DNA from: Oceanobacillus sp. J11TS1 | GTDB lineage: Bacteria > Bacillota > Bacilli > Bacillales > Amphibacillaceae | Assembly: GCF_018333215.1 (NCBI RefSeq) | Contig: NZ_BORO01000025.1 | Location: 1-58,087, forward strand | Reading direction: 5' to 3' | DNA length: 58,087 nucleotides | Part shown: in pieces, positions 1-8,598 of the stretch | Position numbering within the stretch: the first letter of the stretch is position 1 | Layout: the number at the start of each line of letters is the position of its first letter | Program-made: the position numbers and the translations under genes | The notes under the pieces: generated by a model | Database searches by the model: none | What the model was told of the DNA's origin: nothing | The model's input: the letters and a program-made list of their open reading frames with translations, nothing else

Positions 1-23
1 TTATCAGTTATACTAGTAGACAT
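1..23 (-). CDS. 5' end of a gene running off the left edge, possibly a transposase
   Basis: An ATG at 21-23 on the minus strand, preceded by a good ribosome binding site (AAGAGGAG, minus strand, near 33-40), opens a frame beginning MSTSITD that leaves the window. About 90 bases upstream, minus-strand bases near 118-95 (GTACAATAGTCTGTGTAAG) resemble the TGTGTAA-type terminal repeats of IS256-like elements and the sequence at 57963-57985 at the other end of the window. An insertion sequence is therefore a possible reading. Alternatively it is the next gene after the PqqD-like gene. Too little is visible to decide. Confidence 0.3.
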
Positions 24-196
24 GGGTAAGGTCTCCTCTTCTTAGTTTTTGTCGTGATTAACTAAAGGGTAGGATAACCTTACCTTTCCTATTTATTCAT
101 CTTACACAGACTATTGTACGTCATCTTAAATATCCCGGATAGAATAATCAAATATTATCAAGTTAATATATAATAATATAAAAATATACATCTTCC

Positions 197-454
197 TCAT
201 TTTTTTATTACACCAGCCTGTTCTAGATCATTTAAAAATTCCTTAACATCTTTATATAGCAACTTCTTATCTTCTTGATATTTTTCCGCGAGATAATTAA
301 TTATTTCTATTTCGTCCCTATCCTTCATCAGCTCTTTCCAAATCAGTGTTGATACTTGGTCTAACCCAATCATATAGTTATCAACAAAATTAATTAGCAT
401 GCTTTCGTTTTTTTCTTCATGAAAAATAATATGTTTATTAATTTTAATTGCCAA
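197..454 (-). CDS. PqqD-family peptide-binding (RiPP recognition element) protein
   Basis: This is an 85-aa protein with the PqqD-family layout: an N-terminal beta region (residues 5-30, ending in NYMIGLDQVSTLIWKEL, the equivalent of the usual 'gxyyxLNxvgxxIWxLL') followed by a winged-helix-like half with the pattern YLAEKYQEDKKLLYKDVKEFLNDLEQAGVI. PqqD proteins bind leader peptides of ribosomally made, modified peptides and hand them to a radical-SAM or other modifying enzyme. The start is a TTG at 452-454 with AAGGGGA upstream. No precursor peptide, radical-SAM enzyme or protease is visible nearby, so it is an orphan within this window; partners could lie left of base 1. The family assignment rests on pattern recognition only. 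Confidence 0.6.
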   Translation of the reverse strand: MAIKINKHIIFHEEKNESMLINFVDNYMIGLDQVSTLIWKELMKDRDEIEIINYLAEKYQEDKKLLYKDVKEFLNDLEQAGVIKK

Positions 455-938
455 TTTTTAATTCCCCTTAAAACGAATTTAATAAAAAACCTTTTTGTAA
501 TCGCTTACCTTTTCCTTTATAATTACACTTTGATCCTTTTACATTTAAATAACACCTTTAATTTGTAGGCATTGTCATAAATACATATCAATTATGTTTC
601 CAATTAATTAAACCCTATAAACTAATATGATTTGTACATATCATATTTAGTAATTCTATTCAACGTAAAACACACTTAAATTAATACTGCAATTTTTAGT
701 TATCACCCCCATAAATTACCGATATATTAAGCCTTTTTGATTATTTAACTAAATATTCTATTCTCTTTTCTAAAAATTTAACTGTTTTTCTTACAAATCT
801 TAATAATTAGATAATTACATGTTACAATACCATTTCAAATTTATCAATTATTTTTAATAATTTGTTATATTTATATTTTCTTTGGTAATAATACAACACC
901 TTTGTCGAAAATGGTAAGCGTATATCACGTATTTAAAA
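455..938. other. AT-rich stretch without recognisable genes
   Basis: About 480 bases of very AT-rich DNA upstream of the PqqD-like gene. I read it for a short precursor-peptide gene with a ribosome binding site and found none; the longest small minus-strand frame (from 899, 26 codons, rich in Lys/Tyr) has only a weak AAAGG before its GTG. It probably holds the promoter of the PqqD-like gene. Confidence 0.5.
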
Positions 939-983
939 AGATGCCATAAAAACAACTTCAAATTTGTTGTTTTTATGGCATCT
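931..983 (-). terminator. Long perfect hairpin, terminator on the minus strand
   Basis: An 18-bp perfect inverted repeat (939-956 with 966-983, 9-base loop) is followed on the minus strand by CTTTTTAAAT. It lies about 80 bases beyond the stop of the 62-aa gene at 1065 and fits a Rho-independent terminator for the ABC remnant/62-aa operon. Confidence 0.7.
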
Positions 984-1064
984 GCATGTGAAAAGGATGG
1001 CTTGTAATGTTTGAGCACTTCAAGAAAATCTTTTATTTCATATATATTATAAATAGCGCTTGAG

Positions 1065-1253
1065 CTATTTTCTCATAGGTGTAATTATTAGTACAATAAA
1101 TACATTGATGACACCAAAAAGAACAATTAGTGAACCCCAATAAAATAAAGTATTATTAATAGGTAAATCAAAAAATCTTATAACCAATCGATGTACAACT
1201 AATGCGATTACTAAGATAATACAGTTCAGTATAACATTTGATATAGCTTTCAT
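1065..1253 (-). CDS. Small two-helix membrane protein downstream of a broken ABC ATPase gene
   Basis: This 62-aa protein has two predicted membrane helices (about residues 5-25 and 36-57) and a basic C-terminus (TPMRK). Its ribosome binding site GGAGG overlaps the stop codon of the upstream ABC ATPase remnant (TAGGAGG), and the two frames are 11 bases apart, so they were built as one operon. I do not recognise the family. It may be a small accessory of a peptide or bacteriocin exporter, given the ATPase type upstream, but that is guesswork. Confidence 0.55.
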   Translation of the reverse strand: MKAISNVILNCIILVIALVVHRLVIRFFDLPINNTLFYWGSLIVLFGVINVFIVLIITPMRK

Positions 1254-1264
1254 ATAATTTCCTC

Positions 1265-1577
1265 CTATAGTGAGATAGTTCGATCAGATTGCTTTGCAAT
1301 ATCACTATCATGAGTAACACAAACTAGCGTTTTCCCGTTTTCTTTTAAATTTTTAAAAATAGAGAGAATGATATTTTTATCTAAATTTCCCGTCGGTTCA
1401 TCTGCAAAAATAACTGTACAGGGTTTTAGTAGGATTCTTGCAATTGCTAATCTCTGTTGTTCCCGCCACTTAATTGATATACTTTTTTATTTAAATAATT
1501 TCTGCTTAATTGAACATTCTCTAGAACGTCTTCCTTTAACAATATCCGGTAAATCTGCCATTGAATCAATATACTGA
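1265..1577 (-). pseudogene. Truncated, frameshifted ABC transporter ATP-binding protein
   Basis: Read on the minus strand, the C-terminal half of an ABC ATPase is recognisable: DLPDIVK, then (after a frame change near 1535-1545) EDVLENVQLSRNYLNKKVYQ, LSGG, then (after a one-base loss in the GGC GG|GAA stretch near 1458) EQQRLAIARILLKPC, Walker B FADEPTGNLD, the switch histidine in VCVTHDSD, and a natural TAG stop at 1265-1267. The Walker A half is absent; homology stops near 1577 at the junction with a peptidase fragment on the other strand. The signature region resembles ATPases of lactococcin-972-type bacteriocin exporters. With two frame changes and no nucleotide-binding half, it is a dead gene. 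Confidence 0.75.
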
Positions 1578-1580
1578 GAA

Positions 1581-1794
1581 TATGAGTAATTACATCTACG
1601 GAAAGTCCGATTATATGCTGTGGAAATTATTTGAAGATAGAGGTGGAATAAAAGTGGCAGAGGAATTTTTAAAAACCTATTTTCATTTTTATCAATATAA
1701 AGAAGTAGATACAAAAGAATTTATTCGATTCACTGAATATTATTTTGATGAAGAGCTTGATTCCTTTTTTAAGAAATACAATATATTTAAATGA
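1581..1794 (+). pseudogene. C-terminal fragment of an M1-family metallopeptidase
   Basis: The frame reads YGKSDYMLWKLFEDRGG...FLKTYFHFYQYKEVDTKEFIRFTEYYFDEELDSFFKKYNIF and stops. This matches the layout of the end of the M1 aminopeptidase catalytic region: 'Y-K-ph-L--L---G---F---L--Y---Y-y---t--dFi---e-----l--FF--w'. The HExxH zinc site and everything before it are missing. It abuts the ABC remnant head to head at about 1577-1581, indicating a deletion or rearrangement scar. An ATG at 1581 opens the frame but there is no convincing ribosome binding site, so expression is unlikely. Confidence 0.6.
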
Positions 1795-1863
1795 CATTGG
1801 CTACCTGCATACTGAATAATCCTGAAAAGGCGCTCACAATAAAATGCGGGCACCTTTCATTCA

Positions 1864-2511
1864 TTATATTTGCTTTACAGCATCACTGATAGAATCTTCT
1901 CCAGCAGTTAAATCAAAGCCTTTTTGATACGTATTTTTAGCATCGAGCACTTCTACGATGGTAGCTGCTACATCTTCACGAGGGATGTTGCCGCGTTCCA
2001 GATTTTCACTGGCCTGAACTTTTCCTGTACCCGGTTCATTCTGTAAACCGCCAGGACGAATAATGGTATAGTCTAGCCCGCTTCGCACTAATTCCTCATC
2101 TGCAAAGTGTTTTGCAACCATATATGGTTTAATTGGACTTTCTGCCCAGCTGTCACGATTATGTGCCTGGAATGCACTGACCATGACAAAGCGGTTTACA
2201 TTTGCATTTTTTGCTGCCGCAATTGATTTTACAGCACCGTCTAAATCAACGAGCAATGTTTTGTCTGGACCAGTTTTCCCGCCGGATCCTGCTGTAAATA
2301 CCACTGCATCTGCACCTTTTAATACCTTTTCTAAGTCAGCAATGCTTCCCTCAAGATCAGCTAAAACAGCGTGTATTCCTTTATCTTCAAATTCTTTTTG
2401 CTGCTCCTCTTTACGAACCATTGCCGTAACCTCATGCTGATCATGTGCATGAAGCTGCTGAACAAGGTGTTGTCCGATTTGTCCGTTTGCTCCGATTACT
2501 ACTATATTCAT
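1864..2511 (-). CDS. NAD(P)-binding SDR-family protein, YhfK-like
   Basis: This 215-aa protein is an atypical short-chain dehydrogenase/NmrA-like fold. It begins MNIVVIGANGQIGQHL, with the GxNGxIG dinucleotide-binding loop at residues 7-13, has an acidic strand end (VLADLEGS) and the VVFTAGSGG segment, and carries YMVAKHFADEELVRSG with a YxxxK pair near residue 132, followed by YTIIRPGGLQNEPGTG. It is closest in my memory to B. subtilis YhfK and plant/bacterial NAD-dependent epimerase-like proteins; the substrate is unknown. It stands alone between the relic region and the pst operon, with AAGGAGCTGTG upstream of the ATG. Confidence 0.8.
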   Translation of the reverse strand: MNIVVIGANGQIGQHLVQQLHAHDQHEVTAMVRKEEQQKEFEDKGIHAVLADLEGSIADLEKVLKGADAVVFTAGSGGKTGPDKTLLVDLDGAVKSIAAAKNANVNRFVMVSAFQAHNRDSWAESPIKPYMVAKHFADEELVRSGLDYTIIRPGGLQNEPGTGKVQASENLERGNIPREDVAATIVEVLDAKNTYQKGFDLTAGEDSISDAVKQI

Positions 2512-2642
2512 TTCGCACAGCTCCTTTATACTATTCTTCTTACTACATTAAATTCCCTGTTTAACCTATATCCAAACGCTGCTCCTAATAAATTATTATA
2601 TAAGAAAAAGCATAATTCTAAAAAGAATACGCTTACTTTTAC

Positions 2643-2679
2643 AAATAAAAAAAGAATGACCTCTAAAGCCATTCATTCT
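2643..2679 (-). terminator. Rho-independent terminator of the pst operon
   Basis: On the minus strand, AGAATGA (2679-2673) pairs with TCATTCT (2659-2653) and is followed by a run of T (a-run 2644-2652). It lies 16 bases beyond the pstB stop. Confidence 0.75.
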
Positions 2680-2694
2680 CAAACAATTCTTCTC

Positions 2695-3522
2695 TTATCC
2701 AAATCGGCCAGAGATATAATCTCCAGTACGTTCATCTGTCGGGGTATTAAAAATATGGTCGGTTTGATCATATTCAATTATTTCCCCATTTAAGAAGAAT
2801 GCTGTCTTATCTGAAATACGAGCTGCCTGCTGCATATTATGGGTGACGATAACAATTGCATAATCTTTTTTTAATTCTTGTACAAGCTCTTCAATACGTA
2901 GAGTTGATTTTGGATCTAATGCTGACGTTGGTTCATCCATTAAAATAACATTCGGTTCAACCGCTAAGCAACGGGCAATACATAAACGCTGCTGCTGTCC
3001 GCCAGATAACCCGTAAGCATTATCATGGAGACGGTCCTTTAACTCATCCCAGATAAATGCACCGCGTAAGCTTTTCTCCACAATTTCATCAAGAATTTTT
3101 TTGTTGTTAATACCGTGAATTCTTGGCCCATAGGCAATATTTTCATAGATTGATTTTGGGAATGGGTTTGCCTTTTGAAAAACCATGCCGACCTGGGTTC
3201 GTAAATCTTCTACACGAAAAGATTTATCTAAAATATTTCTTCCTTTATAAGTTATCTCTCCAGATGTTTTTACAATCGGCACTAACTCTACCATCCGGTT
3301 CAATGTTTTCAGATAGGTTGACTTTCCACACCCTGATGGCCCAATAATGGCAGTCACTTCTTTTTCCTTGATATCCATATTAATATTTTTTAATGCATGG
3401 GTTTCTCCATACCATAAATTTAAGTCTTTTGTATCATAAACAATTTCCTTTTGCACTGCTGGTTCTCTTCTTTCATTTCTTACAAGCTGTAAATTAATTT
3501 TCTTCGTCATTACGGTGTTCAT
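2695..3522 (-). CDS. pstB: Phosphate ABC transporter ATP-binding protein
   Basis: PstB powers high-affinity phosphate import at the membrane with PstA and PstC. The 275 residues carry Walker [10 protein letters not shown] (61-69), the Q-loop [12 protein letters not shown] (about 111-122) with the N-P-F-P motif typical of PstB, signature LSGGQQQR (172-179), Walker [13 protein letters not shown] (about 193-204) and the switch His in [15 protein letters not shown]. Length fits the family with a 25-residue N-terminal extension. It is the last gene of pstS-pstC-pstA-pstB, all on the minus strand, 35 bases after pstA. No phoU follows; a terminator does. Confidence 0.97.
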   Translation of the reverse strand: MNTVMTKKINLQLVRNERREPAVQKEIVYDTKDLNLWYGETHALKNINMDIKEKEVTAIIGPSGCGKSTYLKTLNRMVELVPIVKTSGEITYKGRNILDKSFRVEDLRTQVGMVFQKANPFPKSIYENIAYGPRIHGINNKKILDEIVEKSLRGAFIWDELKDRLHDNAYGLSGGQQQRLCIARCLAVEPNVILMDEPTSALDPKSTLRIEELVQELKKDYAIVIVTHNMQQAARISDKTAFFLNGEIIEYDQTDHIFNTPTDERTGDYISGRFG

Positions 3523-3557
3523 CAGACTGTCTCCTCTCCTATTTAGCCCATTTTTGT

Positions 3558-4448
3558 TTAATAACGCTGTTGAAATTTATTTCGGATGAATATCGCGATG
3601 GAGTTTAGCAAGAACAGCAGAATCAATAATACAATGATGGTTGCCGCTGCTAGATTCGCATATTCTGCTACAAGCGATGAATCAATGGTCCAATAATAAA
3701 TTTGCATCGGCAATGCCGTAAAAGTGTCAAAGATTCCTGATGGGAACGGTATTAATAAAGCTGGTATACCGAGAACGGTTAATGGAGCTGTTTCTCCAAT
3801 TGCTCGGGATAATGATAAAATCGCTCCCGTTAAAATACCGGGTATGGCTGCTGGCAAAATGATACGCCGTACTGTCTGCCACTTTGTTGCCCCCATGCCA
3901 TAGGATGCTTCGCTCAGGCTTCCTGGCACTGCCCGTAATGCTTCTTGTGCTGCCACAATGACAATCGGAAGCACAAGTAAAGCTAAAGTTAATCCACCTG
4001 CTAACAACACATTACCAAATTCTAAAGCTCTAACAAAAAGTGTCAGTCCTAATAATCCATAAACAATGGACGGCACACCTGCCAGGTTAGAAATATTAGT
4101 TGCGATAAAGGATTGAAGCTTTCCTTTCTTTGCATAAAGTTCCAGATAAATTGCTGTTCCTACGCCAACCACCATGGTCACTGGAACAACAATCAGCATC
4201 AGCCACGCTGTTCCTAAAATAGCTCCCATAATCCCAGCTCTGCTTGCATCTGTTGAGAGATGATTCATCAAAAAGTCAATATTGATATATTCCAATCCTT
4301 GGGTAAACACGCGAATCAGCAATACCGCCAAAACGAATAAACCAAACAAGGTGGATGCAAAGAAAACACCTTTCCACCCTGCGTTTTTCCGTACACGTGA
4401 TGACATACGTTTTCCGACCAACTCTGCATCCATATATTTCGTTGTCAT
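3558..4448 (-). CDS. pstA: Phosphate ABC transporter permease PstA
   Basis: This 296-aa membrane protein has about six helices and the binding-protein-dependent permease EAA loop ([40 protein letters not shown], split here as [20 protein letters not shown]). The segment [10 protein letters not shown] is the usual PstA signature after the loop. Start ATG at 4448 is one base beyond the pstC stop region, so the two permeases are translationally coupled. It forms the transmembrane channel with PstC. Confidence 0.96.
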   Translation of the reverse strand: MTTKYMDAELVGKRMSSRVRKNAGWKGVFFASTLFGLFVLAVLLIRVFTQGLEYINIDFLMNHLSTDASRAGIMGAILGTAWLMLIVVPVTMVVGVGTAIYLELYAKKGKLQSFIATNISNLAGVPSIVYGLLGLTLFVRALEFGNVLLAGGLTLALLVLPIVIVAAQEALRAVPGSLSEASYGMGATKWQTVRRIILPAAIPGILTGAILSLSRAIGETAPLTVLGIPALLIPFPSGIFDTFTALPMQIYYWTIDSSLVAEYANLAAATIIVLLILLFLLNSIAIFIRNKFQQRY

Positions 4449-4449
4449 C

Positions 4450-5394
4450 TTAGTACTCCTCTCTAAACTTACGTGAAATATATTTTGCTAATAGATTCAT
4501 AATTAAGGTGAAAACAAATAGTGTTAATGCTACCGCATAAAGACTGTAATAAATGGTTGTTCCTGCTGCCGCTTCCCCGCCGGCTACTTCTACAATATAA
4601 GCCGTCATTGTCTGCATAGACTGCGTAATATCAAAGGTGAAATTCTTGGAGCTTCCACTCGCAATAGCTACAATCATTGTCTCCCCTATCGCCCGGGAAA
4701 TTCCAAGTACAAAGGAAGCGATAATCCCAGATAGCGCTGCTGGAATAACTACTTTAAATGTTGTCTCCAGCTTCGTTGATCCAAGCGCTAAAGCTCCCTC
4801 TCGAATTGAATTTGGAACAGAAGACATCGCATCTTCGGAAAGCGAAGCAATCATCGGAATAATCATGACACCCATAATGATTCCGGGACTAAGAATATTC
4901 GTAGCCTCGATGGATGGAAAAACCATCCTTAGCAAAGGTGTTACAAACGTAAATGCAAAGAATCCATAAACAATTGTCGGCACCCCAGCTAAAATCTCTA
5001 ATAACGGTTTTAATACCCTTCGCACATGATCAGGTGCATATTCACTTAAATAAATTGCTGACATCATTCCAATTGGTCCGGCTACCAGCATCGCAATCAC
5101 TGTTGAAATTATTGTTCCATTTAATAAAGGAAGGACGCCAAATTCCGGATTTTGACTTAGCGGTTTTAATATCGTTCCTGTAAAGAAATCTAGAATCGGT
5201 ACATTCCTGAAAAATGCAACGGATTCAGCAAGTAACGTATAAACAATTCCTACTGTAGTAAGAACCGATAACGAAGCAATAATGAGTAACAGTGTTGGTA
5301 TTAACTTTTCTAATTGATTAAGAAATTTACGTTTCTTTTTTTGTTCTTCAATCATTTCACTAACCGAAATCCGATTCTTATTATCTGTAGCCAT
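4450..5394 (-). CDS. pstC: Phosphate ABC transporter permease PstC
   Basis: A 314-aa inner-membrane permease: cytoplasmic basic N-terminus (EEQKKKRKFLNQ), first helix at about 35-57, conserved AGVPTIVYGFFAF and the permease loop with ALGSTKLETTFKVVIPAALSG, then GISRAIGETMIVAIASG, diagnostic for PstC. It is adjacent to pstA (1-base gap between stop and ATG) and 78 bases downstream of pstS. The partner subunits are all present. Confidence 0.96.
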   Translation of the reverse strand: MATDNKNRISVSEMIEEQKKKRKFLNQLEKLIPTLLLIIASLSVLTTVGIVYTLLAESVAFFRNVPILDFFTGTILKPLSQNPEFGVLPLLNGTIISTVIAMLVAGPIGMMSAIYLSEYAPDHVRRVLKPLLEILAGVPTIVYGFFAFTFVTPLLRMVFPSIEATNILSPGIIMGVMIIPMIASLSEDAMSSVPNSIREGALALGSTKLETTFKVVIPAALSGIIASFVLGISRAIGETMIVAIASGSSKNFTFDITQSMQTMTAYIVEVAGGEAAAGTTIYYSLYAVALTLFVFTLIMNLLAKYISRKFREEY

Positions 5395-5472
5395 GATGCG
5401 AAAGCCACCTTCCTCGCAGAATGAGGAAGATGAGAAGCATAATCCTGCACAGCCCTCATCTTCCTTCTTTTC

Positions 5473-6432
5473 TTATTTTAATCCCTCGATTGCCTCTAAT
5501 TGAGATTTGATTTCCTCATTTGGAATTGGGGCAAATCCGACTTCCCCAGCAACATGATTTGCATTTTCCAAAACATATCTTGCATAGTCAAGAACCTCTG
5601 GCTTTTCCTTTGCATGATTAACATTCAAGTAAGTGAACACAGGGCGTGTATAGTCCGCATAAGGCCCATCTTCTGCAATGGTTTCTAGAGAAGGTTCCAC
5701 TGCCCCATCTCCAAAGTTAATTGATACGGCATTAATCTTGTCCTGATTACTCTTATAGTAGCCAAACCCGAAAAATCCAATTGCGTTCTTATCTTCGGAA
5801 ACAAGGGTTACTAATGTGGAGTAATCTTGTTGCAGGTCAATACTTCCTACTAAATCTTGCTCCTCTAAAATTGTTTCATAAAAGAATTCGTACGTTCCAT
5901 GATTTTCATTTGGACCATAAGTTTGAATTTCTTCATCTGGCCAAGAATCATCTATATCTGACCACTTTGTATATTTACCAAGGAAGATTCCCTGTACTTG
6001 TTCTGGAGTTAACTCTGTTGCCCAGTCATTATCTGGATGTGTCACAATCGTTAAACCGTCTAATGCAACTTTCAACTCTTGGACTTCAATTCCTAATTCA
6101 TCTGCTTTTGCTTGTTCTTCTTCTTTTATCTCTCGCGAGGCATCGTTAAAATCTGTACCATTTTCCGCTAAGAATTTTTCAAAGCCTGCGCTTGTTCCAG
6201 CTCGACTTACTTCTATCGAAACACCTTGCTGCTCATTTAACATATAATCTTCAGCTAAACGCGCCATTAATGGGAATACGGTACCAGAACCATCAATCGC
6301 AACATTCCCTGTTAGCTCTTCGTTATTATCAGACTCCGAATTGCCAGCACTGTCTGCATCACTTGAACCGCAAGCTGCTAAAAATAGTAGAACGGAAATA
6401 AAAAAGAATAAAGTAAAACGTTTAAAGCTCAT
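5473..6432 (-). CDS. pstS: Phosphate-binding lipoprotein PstS
   Basis: A 319-aa extracellular phosphate receptor. The N-terminus MSFKRFTLFFFISVLLFLAAC has a lipobox (LAAC, Cys21), so it is lipid-anchored outside the membrane. The phosphate-binding signature is seen: IDGSGTVFPLM (Ser/Thr loop, about 47-57) and RAGTSAGFEKF (about 82-92), followed by the SREIKEEE and GPNENHGTYEFF segments. First gene of the pst operon; AGGGGGCCC upstream is the ribosome binding site. A PhoP-like direct repeat lies about 100 bases upstream. Confidence 0.96.
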   Translation of the reverse strand: MSFKRFTLFFFISVLLFLAACGSSDADSAGNSESDNNEELTGNVAIDGSGTVFPLMARLAEDYMLNEQQGVSIEVSRAGTSAGFEKFLAENGTDFNDASREIKEEEQAKADELGIEVQELKVALDGLTIVTHPDNDWATELTPEQVQGIFLGKYTKWSDIDDSWPDEEIQTYGPNENHGTYEFFYETILEEQDLVGSIDLQQDYSTLVTLVSEDKNAIGFFGFGYYKSNQDKINAVSINFGDGAVEPSLETIAEDGPYADYTRPVFTYLNVNHAKEKPEVLDYARYVLENANHVAGEVGFAPIPNEEIKSQLEAIEGLK

Positions 6433-6522
6433 GAAAGGGCCCCCTTAGATTTAATATCATTATTTACTGGACATTTCCTCTCTGTCCTTACTTTGAAGTA
6501 TAGAGAAGAATTATTAATATAG

Positions 6523-6550
6523 TTTGTTGTAATTGTAAAGAGTATGTAAA
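6523..6550 (-). promoter_or_regulatory. Candidate PhoP binding repeat upstream of pstS
   Basis: On the minus strand two TTTACA hexamers (6550-6545 and 6539-6534) are spaced exactly 11 bases apart, with a further weaker copy (AACAAA, 6528-6523) in phase. PhoP boxes of Bacillus are TT(A/C/T)ACA-type hexamers repeated every 11 bases, so this is the expected phosphate-starvation control site of pst. The rest of the 498-base gap (6433-6930) shows no gene. Confidence 0.6.
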
Positions 6551-6930
6551 TTAACTCCTTTATTTTTAAAGAGGGGCTAAGCTCGTCCTATTCCATACGA
6601 CAAACAAAATCATATACTTCTATTATTAATCTATGCACAGATATCCAATTTATCATTCGAATTAACAACCTGTAGAAAAAGCGTATACAAGTTAAAACAA
6701 AACCAGGCATTTAGACTTTTATCATTTTCAAAGAAACTTGCGCTTATACTGTACTCTCTGCATTCTTTCTTATCGTGCAAAATAAGTACTTGTTTTTCAA
6801 ATTTTCGTTACTTATAATGATAAGTCCTTATCGATATTTCGGTTGAGGCGTGGTTTTTTTTGTTTTTAAGAAGATAAAAAGCGGCCACACATTCATGAAA
6901 ATGGGAATACTATAGATGAGGGGGACGTAT

Positions 6931-7785
6931 ATGGGCAGAAACCTAGTAATTCAAACAGATTTTGGCATTAGTGACGGGGCAGTCAGCGCTATGTACGGTG
7001 TGGCACTTTCTGTAGACAGCACGCTTCGGATATTCGATCTGACGCACGACATTCCGCAATATAATATTTGGGAGGCATCCTATCGTCTTTATCAAACGTT
7101 GCCTTATTGGCCTGAAGAGACCGTTTTTATTTCTGTTGTCGACCCGGGGGTTGGAACTTCCAGACGGAGTGTTGTAGTTAAAACGGCGCATAATCAATAT
7201 GTTGTGACGCCCGATAACGGGACACTCACTCATATTAAGAAAGATATCGGAATTAAAGAAGCAAGAATCATTGATGAGACAGTAAATCGCTTACCCCAAT
7301 CAGGAGAATCTTATACTTTTCACGGCCGTGATATTTATGCATATACCGGAGCAAGATTGGCTTCCAATACCATTAGCTTTGACCAAGTCGGCCCTGCCAT
7401 TGATGTGAAAGATACTGTGGAATTAACAAAACCGGAAGCCTATATTGAAGAAGATGTTATCTACGGTAATATCGATATATTAGATGTTCGTTTTGGGAAT
7501 CTCTGGACAAATATTAGCAGAGAGTTATTTCAAAAGACGAGGATTGCGCACGGGGATGCCTTTGAAGTTACCATTCTTAACAATCGCCAACAAGTATACA
7601 AAAATAGGATGACATATGGACATTCTTTTGCTGACAGCCGACTTGGCGAGCCTTTGTTATACGTTAATTCATTAGATAATTTAGGAGTAGCAATCAATCA
7701 GGGCTCTTTTGCAAAGACCTATCACATTGAAACAGGCGCTAATTGGCGAATTATGATTCGTAAGGCACCGAAAATCAATGAATAG
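6931..7785 (+). CDS. SAM hydrolase (SAM hydroxide adenosyltransferase, DUF62 family)
   Basis: Members of this fluorinase/chlorinase-like family split S-adenosylmethionine with water to adenosine and methionine. Seen here are TDFGISDGAVSAMYG near the N-terminus, DLTHDIPQYN, VVDPGVGTSRRSVVV, TPDNGTLT and TFHGRDIYAYTGARLA, all family hallmarks, with a C-terminal beta domain to residue 284. The ATG at 6931 is preferred over the in-frame ATG at 6916 because GAGGGGGA lies 6-8 bases before it, whereas nothing precedes 6916. It is a single gene, convergent with the ABC pair that follows. The physiological role in Bacillaceae is unclear. Confidence 0.88.
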   Translation: MGRNLVIQTDFGISDGAVSAMYGVALSVDSTLRIFDLTHDIPQYNIWEASYRLYQTLPYWPEETVFISVVDPGVGTSRRSVVVKTAHNQYVVTPDNGTLTHIKKDIGIKEARIIDETVNRLPQSGESYTFHGRDIYAYTGARLASNTISFDQVGPAIDVKDTVELTKPEAYIEEDVIYGNIDILDVRFGNLWTNISRELFQKTRIAHGDAFEVTILNNRQQVYKNRMTYGHSFADSRLGEPLLYVNSLDNLGVAINQGSFAKTYHIETGANWRIMIRKAPKINE

Positions 7786-7825
7786 CAGGTTGCTCCACCG
7801 AGGTGCTCCATCCATATCTTTAAAG

Positions 7826-7872
7826 AAAAAAGTGATGCAATTGCTATGAAACTAGCTGTACATCACTTTTTT
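7826..7872. terminator. Bidirectional terminator between convergent genes
   Basis: AAAAAAGTGATG (7826-7837) and CATCACTTTTTT (7861-7872) form a perfect 12-bp stem flanked by A/T runs, serving the SAM hydrolase gene on the plus strand and the ABC ATPase gene on the minus strand. Confidence 0.85.
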
Positions 7873-7902
7873 CATGGATTGATTATTTCTATATAATTGC
7901 AT

Positions 7903-8592
7903 TCACGTCGTACGGCGCATTATCTCATGCAACTCCATTTTACCGTCTGTTATTTTATATACTTTGTCACAGTCATTGATCAGTCTTGTATCATGTGTCA
8001 CGACAATGGTTGCTGTTTGTTTTTCTTTCGTCATTTCTTTCAATATACCCATGACCTCAAATGCCCGGTCGGAGTCTAGAGAAGCAGTTGGTTCATCAGC
8101 TAAAATAATACTCGGATTCGTGTAAAGCGCTTTAGCAATCGCAACTCGCTGTTTTTCGCCGCCAGATAAGTCTTTCGGAAAGTTATAAAGCAGATGCTCT
8201 ATTCCTAATGATTGATAAAGCGCTTCAGCTTCTTCTCTTCCCATATTCCCTTTTTTCACCTTATCTAATACGTGCATTTGCTGCGCTACATTTAGATAAG
8301 GTACCAAATTAGACGCTTGTAAAACGAAACCGACTTCCTTCAATCTTAATTTCGCACGCTTTTTCTCCTTTATATCTGACAAAGCAGTTCCATTAATGAC
8401 TACCTCTCCATTTGTCGGTGTTTGCAGTCCGCCGGCAATGGTTAAAAACGTACTTTTACCAGAACCAGAGGGACCAATAACGGCAATTAATTCGCCTTTT
8501 CCCGCTTTAAAATCCGTTTCTTTCATTGCCTCTACTTTTGTTTTTCCAGATCCAAATGTTTTCTGCACTTTTTTCAATTCTAAAATAGCCAT
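7903..8592 (-). CDS. ABC transporter ATP-binding protein, MacB/HrtA type
   Basis: A 229-aa ATPase with Walker A GPSGSGKST (40-48), Q-loop FVLQASNLVPYL, signature LSGGEKQRVAIAKAL, Walker B IILADEPTASLDS and switch IVVTHDTRL. Such ATPases work with one FtsX-like permease and drive export or extraction of membrane-lodged compounds. The gene lies 6 bases after its permease gene on the minus strand. It is clearly related to the HrtA-like ATPase at 44931 but has no two-component genes or HssR-like repeat beside it, so its substrate is unknown. Confidence 0.88.
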   Translation of the reverse strand: MAILELKKVQKTFGSGKTKVEAMKETDFKAGKGELIAVIGPSGSGKSTFLTIAGGLQTPTNGEVVINGTALSDIKEKKRAKLRLKEVGFVLQASNLVPYLNVAQQMHVLDKVKKGNMGREEAEALYQSLGIEHLLYNFPKDLSGGEKQRVAIAKALYTNPSIILADEPTASLDSDRAFEVMGILKEMTKEKQTATIVVTHDTRLINDCDKVYKITDGKMELHEIMRRTT

Positions 8593-8598
8593 GCCTTC

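Noticed and set aside
2371-2793. 140-codon plus-strand frame opposite the SDR and pstB ends
   Set aside because: It runs through the pst terminator and antisense to two clear genes; it has no family resemblance.
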